DNA of 39,482 nt. Origin: Bradyrhizobium sp. (GTDB taxonomy: Bacteria; Pseudomonadota; Alphaproteobacteria; Rhizobiales; Xanthobacteraceae). The notes below the pieces were generated by a model, which worked only from the letters and a program-made list of their open reading frames with translations, searched no databases and had not been told where the DNA came from. The first letter of the stretch is position 1, and the number at the start of each line of letters is the position of its first letter. Position numbers and translations under genes: made by a program. Where the stretch lies: NCBI RefSeq assembly GCF_017881085.1, contig NZ_JADGRI010000007.1, forward strand, positions 1 through 39,482, read 5' to 3'. Below, piece by piece: positions 16,862 to 25,623 of the stretch.

Positions 16862-17284
16862 TTACTCGATCACCCTCGCCCTCAACTGCGCATCCGGCAC
16901 GAAGCACTCCTTATACTTCCCGAAAATCCGATAGCGATTGCGGGCAACGAGGCTGTAGACGGCGTCGCGGAGCGGTTTTGGTATCCCGCGCAACACGCGC
17001 ACCCATCTCCAGCCCGGCAGCTCACCCAGCACGATCAGCGCGGCGTCGGATTTGAACCAGGCGACACCGCCGTGAACAACTGCATTGGTGTCGGGATCGT
17101 CCGGATCGATGCCGAACGCCTGCGCCAGCCGCGTGCCATAGCCGGATTGAATCGCGGTGAAGCGGAATCGCTGCGCCACGTCGCGCGTCGCGACGAAGCG
17201 GACCCAGCGCGAGCAGAACACGCAGACGCCGTCGTAGAGGATCACGTCATCGTCCGGCCACGGGTTGGTCGCGGGCGCCGTCAT
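16862..17284 (-). CDS. DCC-family thiol-disulfide oxidoreductase-like protein (DUF393/YuxK)
   Basis: The 140-residue product has the defining DxxCxxC near its N-terminus: LYDGVCVFCSRWVRF, with Cys21 and Cys24. The rest matches the family (FRFTAIQSGYGTRLAQAFG, AWFKSDAALIVLGELPGWRWVRVLRGIPKPLRDAVYSLVARNRYRIFG). The fold is thioredoxin-like, and a redox role is assumed but not shown for most members. Its ATG overlaps the stop of the upstream hydrolase in an ATGA, so the two are translationally coupled. Confidence 0.92.
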   Translation of the reverse strand: MTAPATNPWPDDDVILYDGVCVFCSRWVRFVATRDVAQRFRFTAIQSGYGTRLAQAFGIDPDDPDTNAVVHGGVAWFKSDAALIVLGELPGWRWVRVLRGIPKPLRDAVYSLVARNRYRIFGKYKECFVPDAQLRARVIE

Positions 17285-18180
17285 GGCTTTCTGTCCCGTC
17301 TCGGGCTCGCCAGCTTCAGCGCGCGCTCCAACTCCGGTCCGGCGATCTTCACGCCGGATTCGGTTTCCGCCAGCCAGTGACCTTCGCCGCCGGACGCCGG
17401 CAAAAGATAAAACTCCACTTTGTCGCCCCCGCTGCGGAACGCGTCGGCGAGCCTCCGTGACAGATCGGGCGGAAAATAGCTGTCATTGGCCGCCACCAGC
17501 CAGGTCACCGGCACGCGCGCCCCCTCGCCGAATTCGGCCGCCGACGCGATCAGCGTGTGCAGCGCGCAGACCTGGTTGGGGAAATCATTCGCATGGCCGC
17601 CGCGGCCGGCCGCGAATGCGACAATCGCCGCCAATCCTTGCGGATTTTCGCGCGCCAGCGCCAGCGCGCCCCAGGCGCCGGCCGAGTGGCCGAGAACGAT
17701 GGCGCCATCCCGCCGGATGAAGGATTGTCCGCGCAGATAATTCAGCGCCGCCGCGATCTCGTCCGCGGTGGCACGGCCTGAATGCGAATAATCGGCCTCG
17801 TCGCAGCCGCCTTGATCTTCGAGATATTTTCCTCCCGTCGCGCCATGGCCCGGCCGTTCCGGCACCAGCACCGCAAAGCCGCGCGCCACCAGCCAGGCCG
17901 CCAGCGCGCGGTATTCGGGCTGCGGCATTTGCGCGCGACGCAAGACGTTCTGGGTCGAGGCGTGCGCGATCACCGCCAGCCGGAACGGCCCGTCGCCTGG
18001 CGGACGAAACAGCACGGCATGTGCTGATGTGGCCGGGTCCGGCGACGGCACCAGCCATGGCTGCATCCTGTTCGGTTCGGCTTCCGCGCCTTGCGCACCG
18101 AATGGGGCTTGCGCCGTCGCGCTTTGCGCACACACCATTCCGAGCACAACCAGAGCGGAAAGCGCCTTGAACGATTGCAT
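17281..18180 (-). CDS. secreted alpha/beta hydrolase, dienelactone-hydrolase-like
   Basis: I start at the ATG at 18180 because it opens a good signal peptide (MQSFKALSALVVLGMVCAQSATAQA); the track ORF begins 16 residues earlier. The 299-residue product has the nucleophile elbow GHSAG (IVLGHSAGAWGALALA), an earlier LVPERPGHGATGG turn and a C-terminal acid-histidine region ending in GGEGHWLAE. It is probably a periplasmic esterase or peptidase-like hydrolase of unknown substrate. It overlaps the downstream DCC gene by four bases. A redox partner role for the DCC protein is possible but unproven. Confidence 0.88.
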   Translation of the reverse strand: MQSFKALSALVVLGMVCAQSATAQAPFGAQGAEAEPNRMQPWLVPSPDPATSAHAVLFRPPGDGPFRLAVIAHASTQNVLRRAQMPQPEYRALAAWLVARGFAVLVPERPGHGATGGKYLEDQGGCDEADYSHSGRATADEIAAALNYLRGQSFIRRDGAIVLGHSAGAWGALALARENPQGLAAIVAFAAGRGGHANDFPNQVCALHTLIASAAEFGEGARVPVTWLVAANDSYFPPDLSRRLADAFRSGGDKVEFYLLPASGGEGHWLAETESGVKIAGPELERALKLASPRRDRKP

Positions 18181-18458
18181 GGATTTGCCTGACGCGGATG
18201 GGCTCGGACTGCCCAAGAGAATACGCACGGCGAATCAAATCCAGCGCATTTTTCCGTGAAGGTGACCCGGCCCGGTCGGGTTTTGGACCTGCCGACACCG
18301 GCCCGTCCCGCCAATCCTTCGCTCAACGGCCGCCTCAGACGGCTCCTTGTCCTTTTTCGGTACAGGCAGAGGCAAAAACTGATGCCAAAAATCCACAGGT
18401 TAACCCATAATTAAGGATAGACCTTGAAGCCGGGGCTGCGACTTGCTTTGATTGGGTC

Positions 18459-18968
18459 ATGAGCACAACCCTGATCGAGGTTCGACCGGCCAAAGCTGCG
18501 GATGCGGCAGCGGTAGCGTCCACCCATGATGAAGCCTGGCGTTCGGCCTATCAGGGCATCATCCCCGGCGCCGAGCTGGAGAAGCTCATCAACCGCCGCG
18601 GTCCGCAATGGTGGGACAGCGCGATCCGCAAGGGCAGCCGCGTCAGCGTACTGGTGTTCGGCGACAAGGTCGCGGGCTATGCCAATTACGGCCGCAACCG
18701 CGCCCGCAGCCTGCACTTCGAAGGCGAGATCTACGAGCTTTATCTGCGCCCGGAATTTCAGGGCCTCGGCTTCGGCCGCCGGCTGTTCACGGCCGCACGG
18801 CGCGACCTGTTGCAGAGCGGCCTGAAGAGCATGGTAATCTGGGCGCTCTCCGACAACGATCCCGCGACCGAGTTTTACCGCGCCCTCGGCGGCCGCATGG
18901 TCGCGCGCTCCTCGGAGAAGTTCGGGCCGAAGTCGCTCGACAAGGTCGCCTTCGCCTGGACCAGCTGA
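18459..18968 (+). CDS. GNAT-family N-acetyltransferase
   Basis: The 169-residue protein has the GNAT layout: an N-terminal strand IEVRPAKAADAAAVASTHDEAWRSAYQGIIP, the central strand and acetyl-CoA loop IYELYLRPEFQGLGFGRRLFTAARRDLLQ (QGLGFG is the R/Q-x-x-G-x-G/A motif), and the closing VIWALSDNDPATEFYRALGGRMVARSSEKFG. The FYRALGG element is typical of RimI-like small acetyltransferases. The acceptor is unknown. It stands before ppa on the same strand with 101 bases between. Confidence 0.92.
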   Translation: MSTTLIEVRPAKAADAAAVASTHDEAWRSAYQGIIPGAELEKLINRRGPQWWDSAIRKGSRVSVLVFGDKVAGYANYGRNRARSLHFEGEIYELYLRPEFQGLGFGRRLFTAARRDLLQSGLKSMVIWALSDNDPATEFYRALGGRMVARSSEKFGPKSLDKVAFAWTS

Positions 18969-19069
18969 GACCGGTTCGCAATGCGCGCCGGAGCCTTGAC
19001 CGGCAGAAGCCTTGACCGGCCGGTGTGCCCATTGCCAGGACTTAACTTCAAAGCCCCGCGGAGCCCTCC

Positions 19070-19606
19070 ATGCGTATTGACGCCATCTCGATCGGGAATG
19101 ATCCGCCGCGTGAGGTCAACGTCATCATCGAAGTGCCGGTCGGGGGCGAGCCGATCAAATACGAGATGGACAAGGAGGCTGGCACGCTGGTGGTCGACCG
19201 GTTTCTCTATACCGCCATGCGTTATCCCGGCAATTACGGCTTCATCCCGCATACGCTCTCGAACGACGGCGACCCCTGCGACGTGCTGGTCGCCAACACC
19301 CGCGCCATCGTGCCCGGCGCCGTGATGAGCGTGCGGCCGGTCGGGGTGCTGCTGATGGAAGACGAGGCCGGCGGCGACGAGAAGATCATCGCCGTGCCAT
19401 CCTCGAAACTGACCCAGCGCTACGACAAGGTGAAGACCTACAGCGATTTGCCCGACATCACGCTGGCCCAGATCCAGCACTTCTTCGAGCATTACAAGGA
19501 CCTAGAGCCGGGCAAATGGGTGAAGGTGCTGCGATGGGGCGGCGCGGACGACGCCCACCAGCTGATCGCGGAAGGCATCGCGCGGGCAAAGGCGAACGCG
19601 AAGTAG
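19070..19606 (+). CDS. ppa: inorganic pyrophosphatase
   Basis: Family I soluble pyrophosphatase, which splits pyrophosphate and drives biosynthetic reactions. The 178 residues match bacterial length. The signature DGDPCDVLV supplies metal-binding aspartates. Other conserved parts are [62 protein letters not shown] and [23 protein letters not shown]. It is expected to be a cytoplasmic hexamer that uses magnesium. Confidence 0.97.
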   Translation: MRIDAISIGNDPPREVNVIIEVPVGGEPIKYEMDKEAGTLVVDRFLYTAMRYPGNYGFIPHTLSNDGDPCDVLVANTRAIVPGAVMSVRPVGVLLMEDEAGGDEKIIAVPSSKLTQRYDKVKTYSDLPDITLAQIQHFFEHYKDLEPGKWVKVLRWGGADDAHQLIAEGIARAKANAK

Positions 19607-19642
19607 GCGGTTGCCGGCGGAATGGCTCGTTATAGCGAATCT

Positions 19643-19780
19643 CGTCATGCCCGGCCTTGTGCAGCCTTGTGCCGGGCATCCACGTCTTTAAAGCTTGCGG
19701 CGAGAGACACGTGGATGGCCGGGACACAGGCAAGCGGAAGCGACGTCGTCCTTCGGACGGCTTTGACCCGGCCATGACGG
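19643..19780. repeat. long palindromic repeat between ppa and the M20 peptidase
   Basis: The ends CGTCATGCCCGGCC and the GGCCATGACGG-like right edge are inverted. Inside, GCCGGGCATCCACGTC pairs with GACACGTGGATGGCCGGG. The element fills nearly the whole 192-base gap and ends 19 bases before the M20 start. It belongs to the gtcatgcccggcttgtgccgggcatccacg palindrome type I associate with Bradyrhizobium genomes. Confidence 0.75.
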
Positions 19781-19798
19781 AGAAATCGGGGAAAACCC

Positions 19799-21280
19799 AT
19801 GCGCCGGCTGCTGAAGATCATCCGCAACACCCTGCTGCTCGCGATCGCGGCGATCGTCGTTGTCGCCGGCGTGCTGGCGTTCAACGTGGTCACCCATGGC
19901 TCGCGGCAGCTTCTGGTCGCTTCCGTGCCGCGCGCGGCGGTCGACGAGTCTGGCGCAGCCACGCGGCTGAGCGAGGCGATCCGCTTCCGGACCATTTCGA
20001 GTTTTGACAATCCGGACCAGGACACCGAGGCGCTGCGCGGCCTGCAGGCGCACATCCTGAAGAGTTTTCCGGCCTTTCATGCCGCCGCCAGGCGCGAGCT
20101 CATCGCCGGCTACAGCCTGCTCTACAGCTGGGAAGGCACCGACCCGAAGGCGCTGCCGATCGCGCTGCTCGCGCATCAGGACGTGGTGCCGGTCGCGTCG
20201 GGCACCGAGAAGGACTGGCTTAAGCCGCCCTATGACGGCGTCATCGCCGACGGCTTCATCTGGGGCCGGGGCTCCTGGGACGACAAGGGCAACCTCTATT
20301 CGATCCTGGAGGCCGCCGACGCGATGGCCAGGCAGGGCTTCCGCCCGAAGCGCACCATCTATTTCGCGTTCGGCCATGACGAGGAAGTGGCGGGCACCCG
20401 CGGCGCCAAGGCGATTGCGGCCGCTCTCGCCGCCCGCGGCATCCGGCTCGACTTCGCGATTGATGAGGGGCTCCTGATCGCCGAAGGCCTCATCAAGGGC
20501 CTCGACAAGCCCGCGGCCTTGATCGGCGTCGCCGAGAAGGGCTATGCCACGCTGGTACTGACCGCGCATGCCACGCCCGGCCATTCCTCGATGCCGCCGC
20601 GCGAGACCGCGATCGGCATGATGAGCGCGGCGCTGACCAAACTGGAAGAGCATCGCCTGCCGATGCAGATGAGCGGCGCGGCCGCCGAGATGTTCGACAC
20701 GCTGGCGCCGGAGATGCGCGGCTTCAATCGCGTCGTGCTCTCCAACCTCTGGCTGTTCAAGCCGCTGTTGCTGCGCGAGTTCGAAAAGACCGGTCCCACC
20801 GAGGCGATGGTGCGCACCACCACCGCGCTGACGATCTTCAATGCCGGCGACAAGGACAACGTGCTGCCCGGCAACGCCTCGGCCAGCGTCAACTTCCGGC
20901 TGATGCCGGGCGACAGCCAGGCCAGCGTGATCGACCATGCCCGCCGCACCATCAACGACGACCGCATCACCATCGAGCCGTTTGCCGGCAATGCCGAACC
21001 GACGCCGGTGACGGACATCAATCGGGCCGCCTATCAGACGCTCAACCGCACCATCCGGGAGATTTTTCCCGACGTCGTCGTCGCGCCCGGCCTGATGCTG
21101 GCGGGGACCGATTCGCGGCACTACGTCGGCGTTGCCGACAACATTTTCCGCTTTTCGCCGGTGCGCGCCAACGCCGACGACCTGAAGCGATTCCACGGCA
21201 CCAACGAGCGCCTCAGCATCGACGGCTATGCCGACATGATCCGGTTCTACCGGCGCCTGATCGAAAACGCGGCGGGGTGA
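19799..21280 (+). CDS. M20-family metallopeptidase, membrane-anchored (CPS1/PM20D1-like)
   Basis: A 493-residue zinc peptidase with an N-terminal anchor (about residues 10-30, TLLLAIAAIVVVAGVLAFNVV), unlike the soluble cytoplasmic DapE and ArgE. Zinc ligands and catalytic residues are visible as LLAHQDVVPV, GRGSWDDKGNLYS and FAFGHDEEVAG. TAHATPGHSSMPP belongs to the dimerisation and active-site region. LAGTDSRHYVGVADNIFRFSP gives the final His. The long form is like yeast carboxypeptidase S and mammalian PM20D1, which act on N-acyl amino acids or peptides. I infer a periplasmic enzyme of unknown substrate. A GGGG lies before the ATG, and the leader overlaps the 19643 repeat. Confidence 0.92.
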   Translation: MRRLLKIIRNTLLLAIAAIVVVAGVLAFNVVTHGSRQLLVASVPRAAVDESGAATRLSEAIRFRTISSFDNPDQDTEALRGLQAHILKSFPAFHAAARRELIAGYSLLYSWEGTDPKALPIALLAHQDVVPVASGTEKDWLKPPYDGVIADGFIWGRGSWDDKGNLYSILEAADAMARQGFRPKRTIYFAFGHDEEVAGTRGAKAIAAALAARGIRLDFAIDEGLLIAEGLIKGLDKPAALIGVAEKGYATLVLTAHATPGHSSMPPRETAIGMMSAALTKLEEHRLPMQMSGAAAEMFDTLAPEMRGFNRVVLSNLWLFKPLLLREFEKTGPTEAMVRTTTALTIFNAGDKDNVLPGNASASVNFRLMPGDSQASVIDHARRTINDDRITIEPFAGNAEPTPVTDINRAAYQTLNRTIREIFPDVVVAPGLMLAGTDSRHYVGVADNIFRFSPVRANADDLKRFHGTNERLSIDGYADMIRFYRRLIENAAG

Positions 21281-21289
21281 CGGCCTTCT

Positions 21290-22174
21290 TCACACGGCCG
21301 GCTTCGGCAATCCGTGAATCGCGCAAGCCGCGCGCAGGGTGTTGACCAGGAGGCACGCCACCGTCATCTGGCCGACGCCGCCAGGCACCGGCGTGATGGC
21401 GCCGGCGACGTTTTGCGCCTCGGCGAAGGCGACGTCGCCGACCAGCCGGTCCTTGCCGCCGGCGCCGGGCATCCGGTTGATGCCGACGTCGATCACGGTG
21501 GCGCCGGGCTTGATCCAGTCGCCGCGCACCATTTCCGGTCGGCCTACGGCGGCGTAGACCAGATCGGCGCGGGCGCAGAGTTCTCTGAGGTCGCGCGAGC
21601 GCGAATGCGCGATCGTCACCGTGGCGTTTTCGTTCAGCAGCAACTGCACCAGCGGACGGCCGACCAGATTGGAGCGGCCGATCACGATGGCGTTCATGCC
21701 TTCCAGCGAGGCGTGCACGCTCTTGGTCAGAATGATGCAGCCGAGCGGCGTGCAGGGCGACAGCGCGTTGAAACCGCCCGCAAGCCGTCCGGCATTGTTC
21801 GGATGCAGCCCGTCGACATCCTTGGCGGGATCGAGGGCGTTGATGATGGTTTCGGTATGCAGCGATTTCGGCAGCGGCAATTGCACCAGGATGCCGTGCA
21901 CGGCGGGATCGCGATTGAGCTTGGCAATCAGCGCCAGCAAATCGTCCTGCGCGACATCGGCGGAAAGCACGTGCTCGAACGACGCCATGCCCGCGGCCTG
22001 GGTCTGCTTGTGCTTGCTGCGGACATAGACCTGGCTGGCGGGATCGCTGCCGACCAACACCACCGCGAGCCCAGGCGTCAGCCCGTTTTCGCGTTTGATG
22101 CGCGCGACCTCGTCGGCAACGCGGGCGCGAAGCTCCGCGGCAATGACCTTTCCATCGATGATCCGGGCCGTCAT
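21290..22174 (-). CDS. folD: bifunctional methylenetetrahydrofolate dehydrogenase/methenyl-THF cyclohydrolase
   Basis: FolD interconverts 5,10-methylene-, 5,10-methenyl- and 10-formyl-tetrahydrofolate with NADP, feeding purine and formyl-Met synthesis. The 294 residues carry the expected motifs: [10 protein letters not shown] with the catalytic Lys region, [49 protein letters not shown] and [15 protein letters not shown] (commonly PVPGGVGPMT, here Gln replaces Pro). Its start overlaps the stop of the DUF167 gene by four bases, so translation is coupled. It is the last gene of a yggT-DUF167-folD operon. Confidence 0.97.
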   Translation of the reverse strand: MTARIIDGKVIAAELRARVADEVARIKRENGLTPGLAVVLVGSDPASQVYVRSKHKQTQAAGMASFEHVLSADVAQDDLLALIAKLNRDPAVHGILVQLPLPKSLHTETIINALDPAKDVDGLHPNNAGRLAGGFNALSPCTPLGCIILTKSVHASLEGMNAIVIGRSNLVGRPLVQLLLNENATVTIAHSRSRDLRELCARADLVYAAVGRPEMVRGDWIKPGATVIDVGINRMPGAGGKDRLVGDVAFAEAQNVAGAITPVPGGVGQMTVACLLVNTLRAACAIHGLPKPAV

Positions 22175-22515
22175 TTCTGTCCTTTGTCTTCAGATGAGTC
22201 CGGCTTTGCCGCGATGAGCTTTCGCAAGGCGTCGCCGAGCTTTGCCGGGTCGCCGTCCACGGCAATCTGTTTCAGGCGTGAGGTCGCGCCGGAGAGAATC
22301 CGCACTTTCGCCTTGGGTACCCCGAGCGCCTTCGCCATCAGCTCGGTCACCGCGCGGTTGGCCTCGCCGCCATCGGCGATGGCCCGAACCCGCACCTTGA
22401 CCACGACGCGGCCGTCCGCGAGCGTCTCAAGCCCGTCGATGTCGTCACGACCGCCGCGTGGCGTCACCCGGAGCGCCACGCTCACGCCTTGGGTGGAGTA
22501 GCGCCAGGGATCCAT
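22171..22515 (-). CDS. DUF167 (YggU) family protein
   Basis: A 114-residue protein matching DUF167: [67 protein letters not shown]. These small proteins have a conserved fold and unknown function. The gene lies between yggT (28 bases upstream) and folD (four-base overlap). The yggT-DUF167 pairing is widely conserved in proteobacteria, and here folD extends it. Confidence 0.92.
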   Translation of the reverse strand: MDPWRYSTQGVSVALRVTPRGGRDDIDGLETLADGRVVVKVRVRAIADGGEANRAVTELMAKALGVPKAKVRILSGATSRLKQIAVDGDPAKLGDALRKLIAAKPDSSEDKGQK

Positions 22516-22543
22516 GAGGCGTCCATCAGGCGTTCGCCCGCGG

Positions 22544-22834
22544 TCAGAATACGCTGGGATAGATGTAGTACGTGATCACCCGCTGGATGAACATGATGAT
22601 CAGGATCAGGATGATCGGCGAGATATCGAGCCCGCCGAGATTCGGCATGATGGAGCGGATCGGCGCCAGCAGCGGTTCGGTGATCCGGTACAGGAATTCC
22701 GCCACCGCCGACACGAACGCGTTGCGCGTGTTCACGACATTGAAGGCGATCAGCCAGGACAGGATGGCGGAGGCAATCAGCAGCCAGACATAAAGGTCCA
22801 GAACGATAAGAACGATGTCGAGAACGGCACGCAT
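22544..22834 (-). CDS. YggT family integral membrane protein
   Basis: A 96-residue protein with two membrane segments (about 5-27 and 68-90) and the YggT pattern [49 protein letters not shown]. It is the first gene of the yggT-DUF167-folD operon. Family members have been linked to osmotic tolerance and division-site or envelope processes, but the mechanism is unknown. Confidence 0.93.
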   Translation of the reverse strand: MRAVLDIVLIVLDLYVWLLIASAILSWLIAFNVVNTRNAFVSAVAEFLYRITEPLLAPIRSIMPNLGGLDISPIILILIIMFIQRVITYYIYPSVF

Positions 22835-23022
22835 GGGCAGGCTTTACTCGCGGTTCGGTCGCGGATTCGACTTCTTGCTAGATATCGGTTCCACCCCCCG
22901 CAAACAAGGGAAGTTCCGGGCAAATAAAGCCGAAAACGGCGATTTCGCCGTTCTTGACTTGACCTTGGCGCGGATTGTAAATGGCGCCAATCGCTGGCCG
23001 ACTCTCACGAGGCGGTCACGAT

Positions 23023-23098
<76 letters not shown>

Positions 23099-23165
23099 GC
23101 CTTCGTTTGCTTCGCAAGCTACGACTCGGCAAGCCACACCGTGCCGTAGCGAAGCAAGCCAAGGC
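23099..23165. repeat. long imperfect inverted repeat directly after tRNA-Ala
   Basis: GCCTTCGTTTGCTTCG (23099-23114) matches the reverse complement of CGAAGCAAGCCAAGGC (23150-23165) at 14 of 16 positions. An inner CTACG/CGTAG pair (23119-23123, 23145-23149) extends the stem. It begins at the first base after CCA. It may help 3-prime processing or termination, or be a repeat that favours this site. Confidence 0.6.
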
Positions 23166-23219
23166 TGCCGCGGCGTGGCCCGCAGGGCGAAGCCGGGCCT
23201 CTGCAAGCCCCGCGCCCCC

Positions 23220-24032
23220 TCACTTCCCCGTAAACCTCGGCGGCCGTTTCTCCATGAAACTTGCCACGCCTTCGCGGAAATCGCTGCCGCGCAGCGCCAC
23301 CACCATTTCCCGGTTGGCGTCGATGGTCGCTTCGGCGAGCGTCTGGAACGGCACGTCGTAGAGCTGCCGCTTGATCACCGCGATCGCGCTCGGCGAGACG
23401 AAATCGGCCAGATCGCGCGCGTAGGCATAGGTCTGCTCGCGCAGTTGTTCGGGCGGGTACAGCCGATTGACCAGACCGATGCGCAGCGCCTCTTCGCTGG
23501 ACACCCGGCGCGCCGACATCAGCAAGTCCATCGCATTGGCATGGCCGACGATGCGCGGCAGCATCCAGCTGATGCCGTGCTCGGCGATCAGCCCGCGCCG
23601 CGAGAACGCGGTGGTGAAAACCGTATTGTCGGCGGCGAAGCGCAGGTCGCAATACAGCGCGTGCACGAGCCCGATGCCCGCGGTGGCGCCGTTCAGCATT
23701 CCGATGACGGGCTTGGGAATCGACGGATAGTAGGCATAGCGCGCCTGCCAGTCGGGCCTGCGGTTCATGTCGAACGGCGGCAGGCTCGTGGCGCGCCTGA
23801 TGTCGTCGGGATCGAGGCCCTTCAGCGCGTCCATGTCGGCGCCGGCGCAGAACGCGCGCCCTGCTCCCGTGAGCACGATGACGCGGACATCGTCGGCGGT
23901 GGCGGCGGTCTCCATGGCGTGGCGAACGTCGCGCTCCATGATTGGCGTCCACGCATTCATGCGGTCCGGCCGGTTGAGCGTGATGGTCGCGACCTTCTCG
24001 CTCACGTCGTACAGAATATGCTGATAGGTCAC
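23220..24032 (-). CDS. enoyl-CoA hydratase/isomerase (crotonase) family protein
   Basis: The GTG at 24032 has GGGAG seven bases upstream, giving 270 residues; the track ATG is 11 residues earlier. Crotonase features are clear: VATITLNRPDRMNAWTP, VIVLTGAGRAFCAGADMDALK (oxyanion hole) and MLNGATAGIGLVHALYCDLRFAADNTVFTTAFSRRGLIAEHGISWMLPRIVG. The C-terminal KRPPRFTGK is common in Bradyrhizobium-type members. It hydrates or isomerises an acyl-CoA, probably in fatty-acid or aromatic-acid breakdown; the exact substrate is unclear. It is the last gene of a minus-strand series starting near 25.5 kb. Confidence 0.92.
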   Translation of the reverse strand: MTYQHILYDVSEKVATITLNRPDRMNAWTPIMERDVRHAMETAATADDVRVIVLTGAGRAFCAGADMDALKGLDPDDIRRATSLPPFDMNRRPDWQARYAYYPSIPKPVIGMLNGATAGIGLVHALYCDLRFAADNTVFTTAFSRRGLIAEHGISWMLPRIVGHANAMDLLMSARRVSSEEALRIGLVNRLYPPEQLREQTYAYARDLADFVSPSAIAVIKRQLYDVPFQTLAEATIDANREMVVALRGSDFREGVASFMEKRPPRFTGK

Positions 24033-24090
24033 CCGCGCTCTCCCTGTGCTTGTCGTCTTTTTCAACGACGTCTTGTTGTTGATTGCTGTT

Positions 24091-24600
24091 TCATACGCGC
24101 CGCCTGGCGCGTGCCCCGGCTGGTCGCGCCAGATAGGCCACCGTTTCCGGCCGTTCCTTCAGCCAGCCGCTCCAGCGCATGAACACCTTTGTCATGCGCT
24201 CCGGCTCGACCCCGAGCTGAGCCATCGCGACCCCGCCGTTAACGGATTCACGGTATTCGGCGATCAGACCGTCGCGGACGATGAAGCGGCTCATGCCGTC
24301 GATCACGACGGGCTTTCCCTGAAATTGCGGGATCTTCGACGTGAAGCTCGACAGCGACCACGCATATCCCATTTCGCCGTCGAACACGGGATCAAACATT
24401 TCCCAGCGATAGTCGGCGGCGTCCCGGTGAAACAGATCCTGCATCATATGCGCGATGCCGCCGCGGCCTTTATGCGGACCGTAGATATAGTCGTGGTAGA
24501 TGGCGTCTTCGGTGAAGTGGTTGGCGAAACGCGCGCCGTTTCCGGATTCCGCCGACAGCGTGAAGTCGTCCAACAGCTGCGCGAACTCGCTGCCCGTCAT
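24091..24600 (-). CDS. SnoaL-like/NTF2-like domain protein
   Basis: The ATG at 24600 has GGGAGG four bases upstream; the track start lies 19 residues earlier. The 169-residue product fits the SnoaL/NTF2-like fold: FAQLLDDFTLSAESGNGARFANHFTEDAIYHDYIYGPHKGRGGIAHMMQDLF, YRWEMFDPVFDGEMGYAWSLSSFTSKIP, and PVVIDGMSRFIVRDGLIAEYRESVNGGVAMAQLGV. Such proteins are pocket-bearing isomerases, dehydratases or orphans. It lies between the glutamine amidotransferase and the crotonase on the same strand, which hints at a shared catabolic role. Confidence 0.85.
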   Translation of the reverse strand: MTGSEFAQLLDDFTLSAESGNGARFANHFTEDAIYHDYIYGPHKGRGGIAHMMQDLFHRDAADYRWEMFDPVFDGEMGYAWSLSSFTSKIPQFQGKPVVIDGMSRFIVRDGLIAEYRESVNGGVAMAQLGVEPERMTKVFMRWSGWLKERPETVAYLARPAGARARRRV

Positions 24601-24680
24601 GTCGCCTCCCGCGTCGCTTGCTGATATGCCGCAAGCTTGTTGGGCCGACACTATCATATTTGCGGAAATGGAAAGGTGGG

Positions 24681-25496
24681 CTATTCCGCGGCTTCCGACA
24701 TCGCCGACAGCGGCGCTCTGGCGAGCCAGCCATCGATGAATTGCTTCAGCCAGGCGCGCTCGGTCACGTCATGTACCGCACGATCCGCGAAGTGATGATG
24801 GCGTGGCCGCGCGCCCGGCAATTCGAGGCGGGCATGGCCGCGCGTGGTCCAGCGATGCATCATCGCGTAGGTGACGTCGGGGTGGAACTGGAAGCCGAAC
24901 GCATGGTCCAGCTGGAACGCCTCGACTGGAAAATCGCTTCCTTCCGCCAGCAATTCAGCGCCGTGGGGAAGTTCAAATCCCTCGCGGTGCCAGTGGTAGA
25001 CATGATCCGGCCAATTCGGACAGATCTTCAGCCCCGCGGGCGTGGGGCGGATCGGGTAATATCCGATCTGCGCGCGGCCTTCGGGGTGCGGCGCCACCCG
25101 CGCGCCGAGCTGCATCGCGAGCATCTGCGCGCCCAGGCAAATCCCCAGGAACGGCCGCCGCTCCTGGAGCGGCACCTCAATCCAGTCGATCTCCTGGCGG
25201 ACGTAATCATCCGGATCGTTGGCGCTCATCGGGCCGCCGAAAATGACAGCGCCGGCATGACCTTCCAGCGTTTCCGGAAGCAGGTCGCCGAACCGGGGAC
25301 GCCTGATATCGAGGGGATGCCCAACCGCCCGCAGCACATTGCCGACGCGGCCCGGCGTCGAGGTTTCCTGGTGCAGGATGATCAGAACCGGCAGCAACGG
25401 CCCGGCGGAGGAAGGCGCGGCAGAAACCGTTCGCACTCTATCGGGAAGATGCAGCACGTTTTCGGCGTCAGATTTGATCGAATGGCACGACATCAA
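24681..25496 (-). CDS. class I glutamine amidotransferase-like protein
   Basis: A 271-residue protein with a type 1 GATase fold. The nucleophile Cys is in FLGICLGAQMLAMQLGARV, and the catalytic His is in FGFQFHPDVTYAMM. In most members the triad is completed by Glu in HPE; here the residue is Asp (HPD), so the activity may differ. LLPVLIILHQETSTPGRVGNVLRAVGHPLDIRRP and AVIFGGPMSANDPDDYVRQEIDWI are family-typical. It could be a glutamine- or gamma-glutamyl-hydrolysing enzyme, or a non-hydrolytic relative. The first two Met codons are adjacent. It is followed by the SnoaL-like gene, 80 bases away. Confidence 0.88.
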   Translation of the reverse strand: MMSCHSIKSDAENVLHLPDRVRTVSAAPSSAGPLLPVLIILHQETSTPGRVGNVLRAVGHPLDIRRPRFGDLLPETLEGHAGAVIFGGPMSANDPDDYVRQEIDWIEVPLQERRPFLGICLGAQMLAMQLGARVAPHPEGRAQIGYYPIRPTPAGLKICPNWPDHVYHWHREGFELPHGAELLAEGSDFPVEAFQLDHAFGFQFHPDVTYAMMHRWTTRGHARLELPGARPRHHHFADRAVHDVTERAWLKQFIDGWLARAPLSAMSEAAE

Positions 25497-25623
25497 TTGA
25501 TCTTCGCTTTCCCGCCTATCAAGCCAGAATCGCCCTTAATGCATCCTTAATTCCGTGGGGCGGTCGCAGAAATTGACATGCAGGTTCAAGCAAATTGCGG
25601 GCCAAGGAAAGGAGATGGACGCC

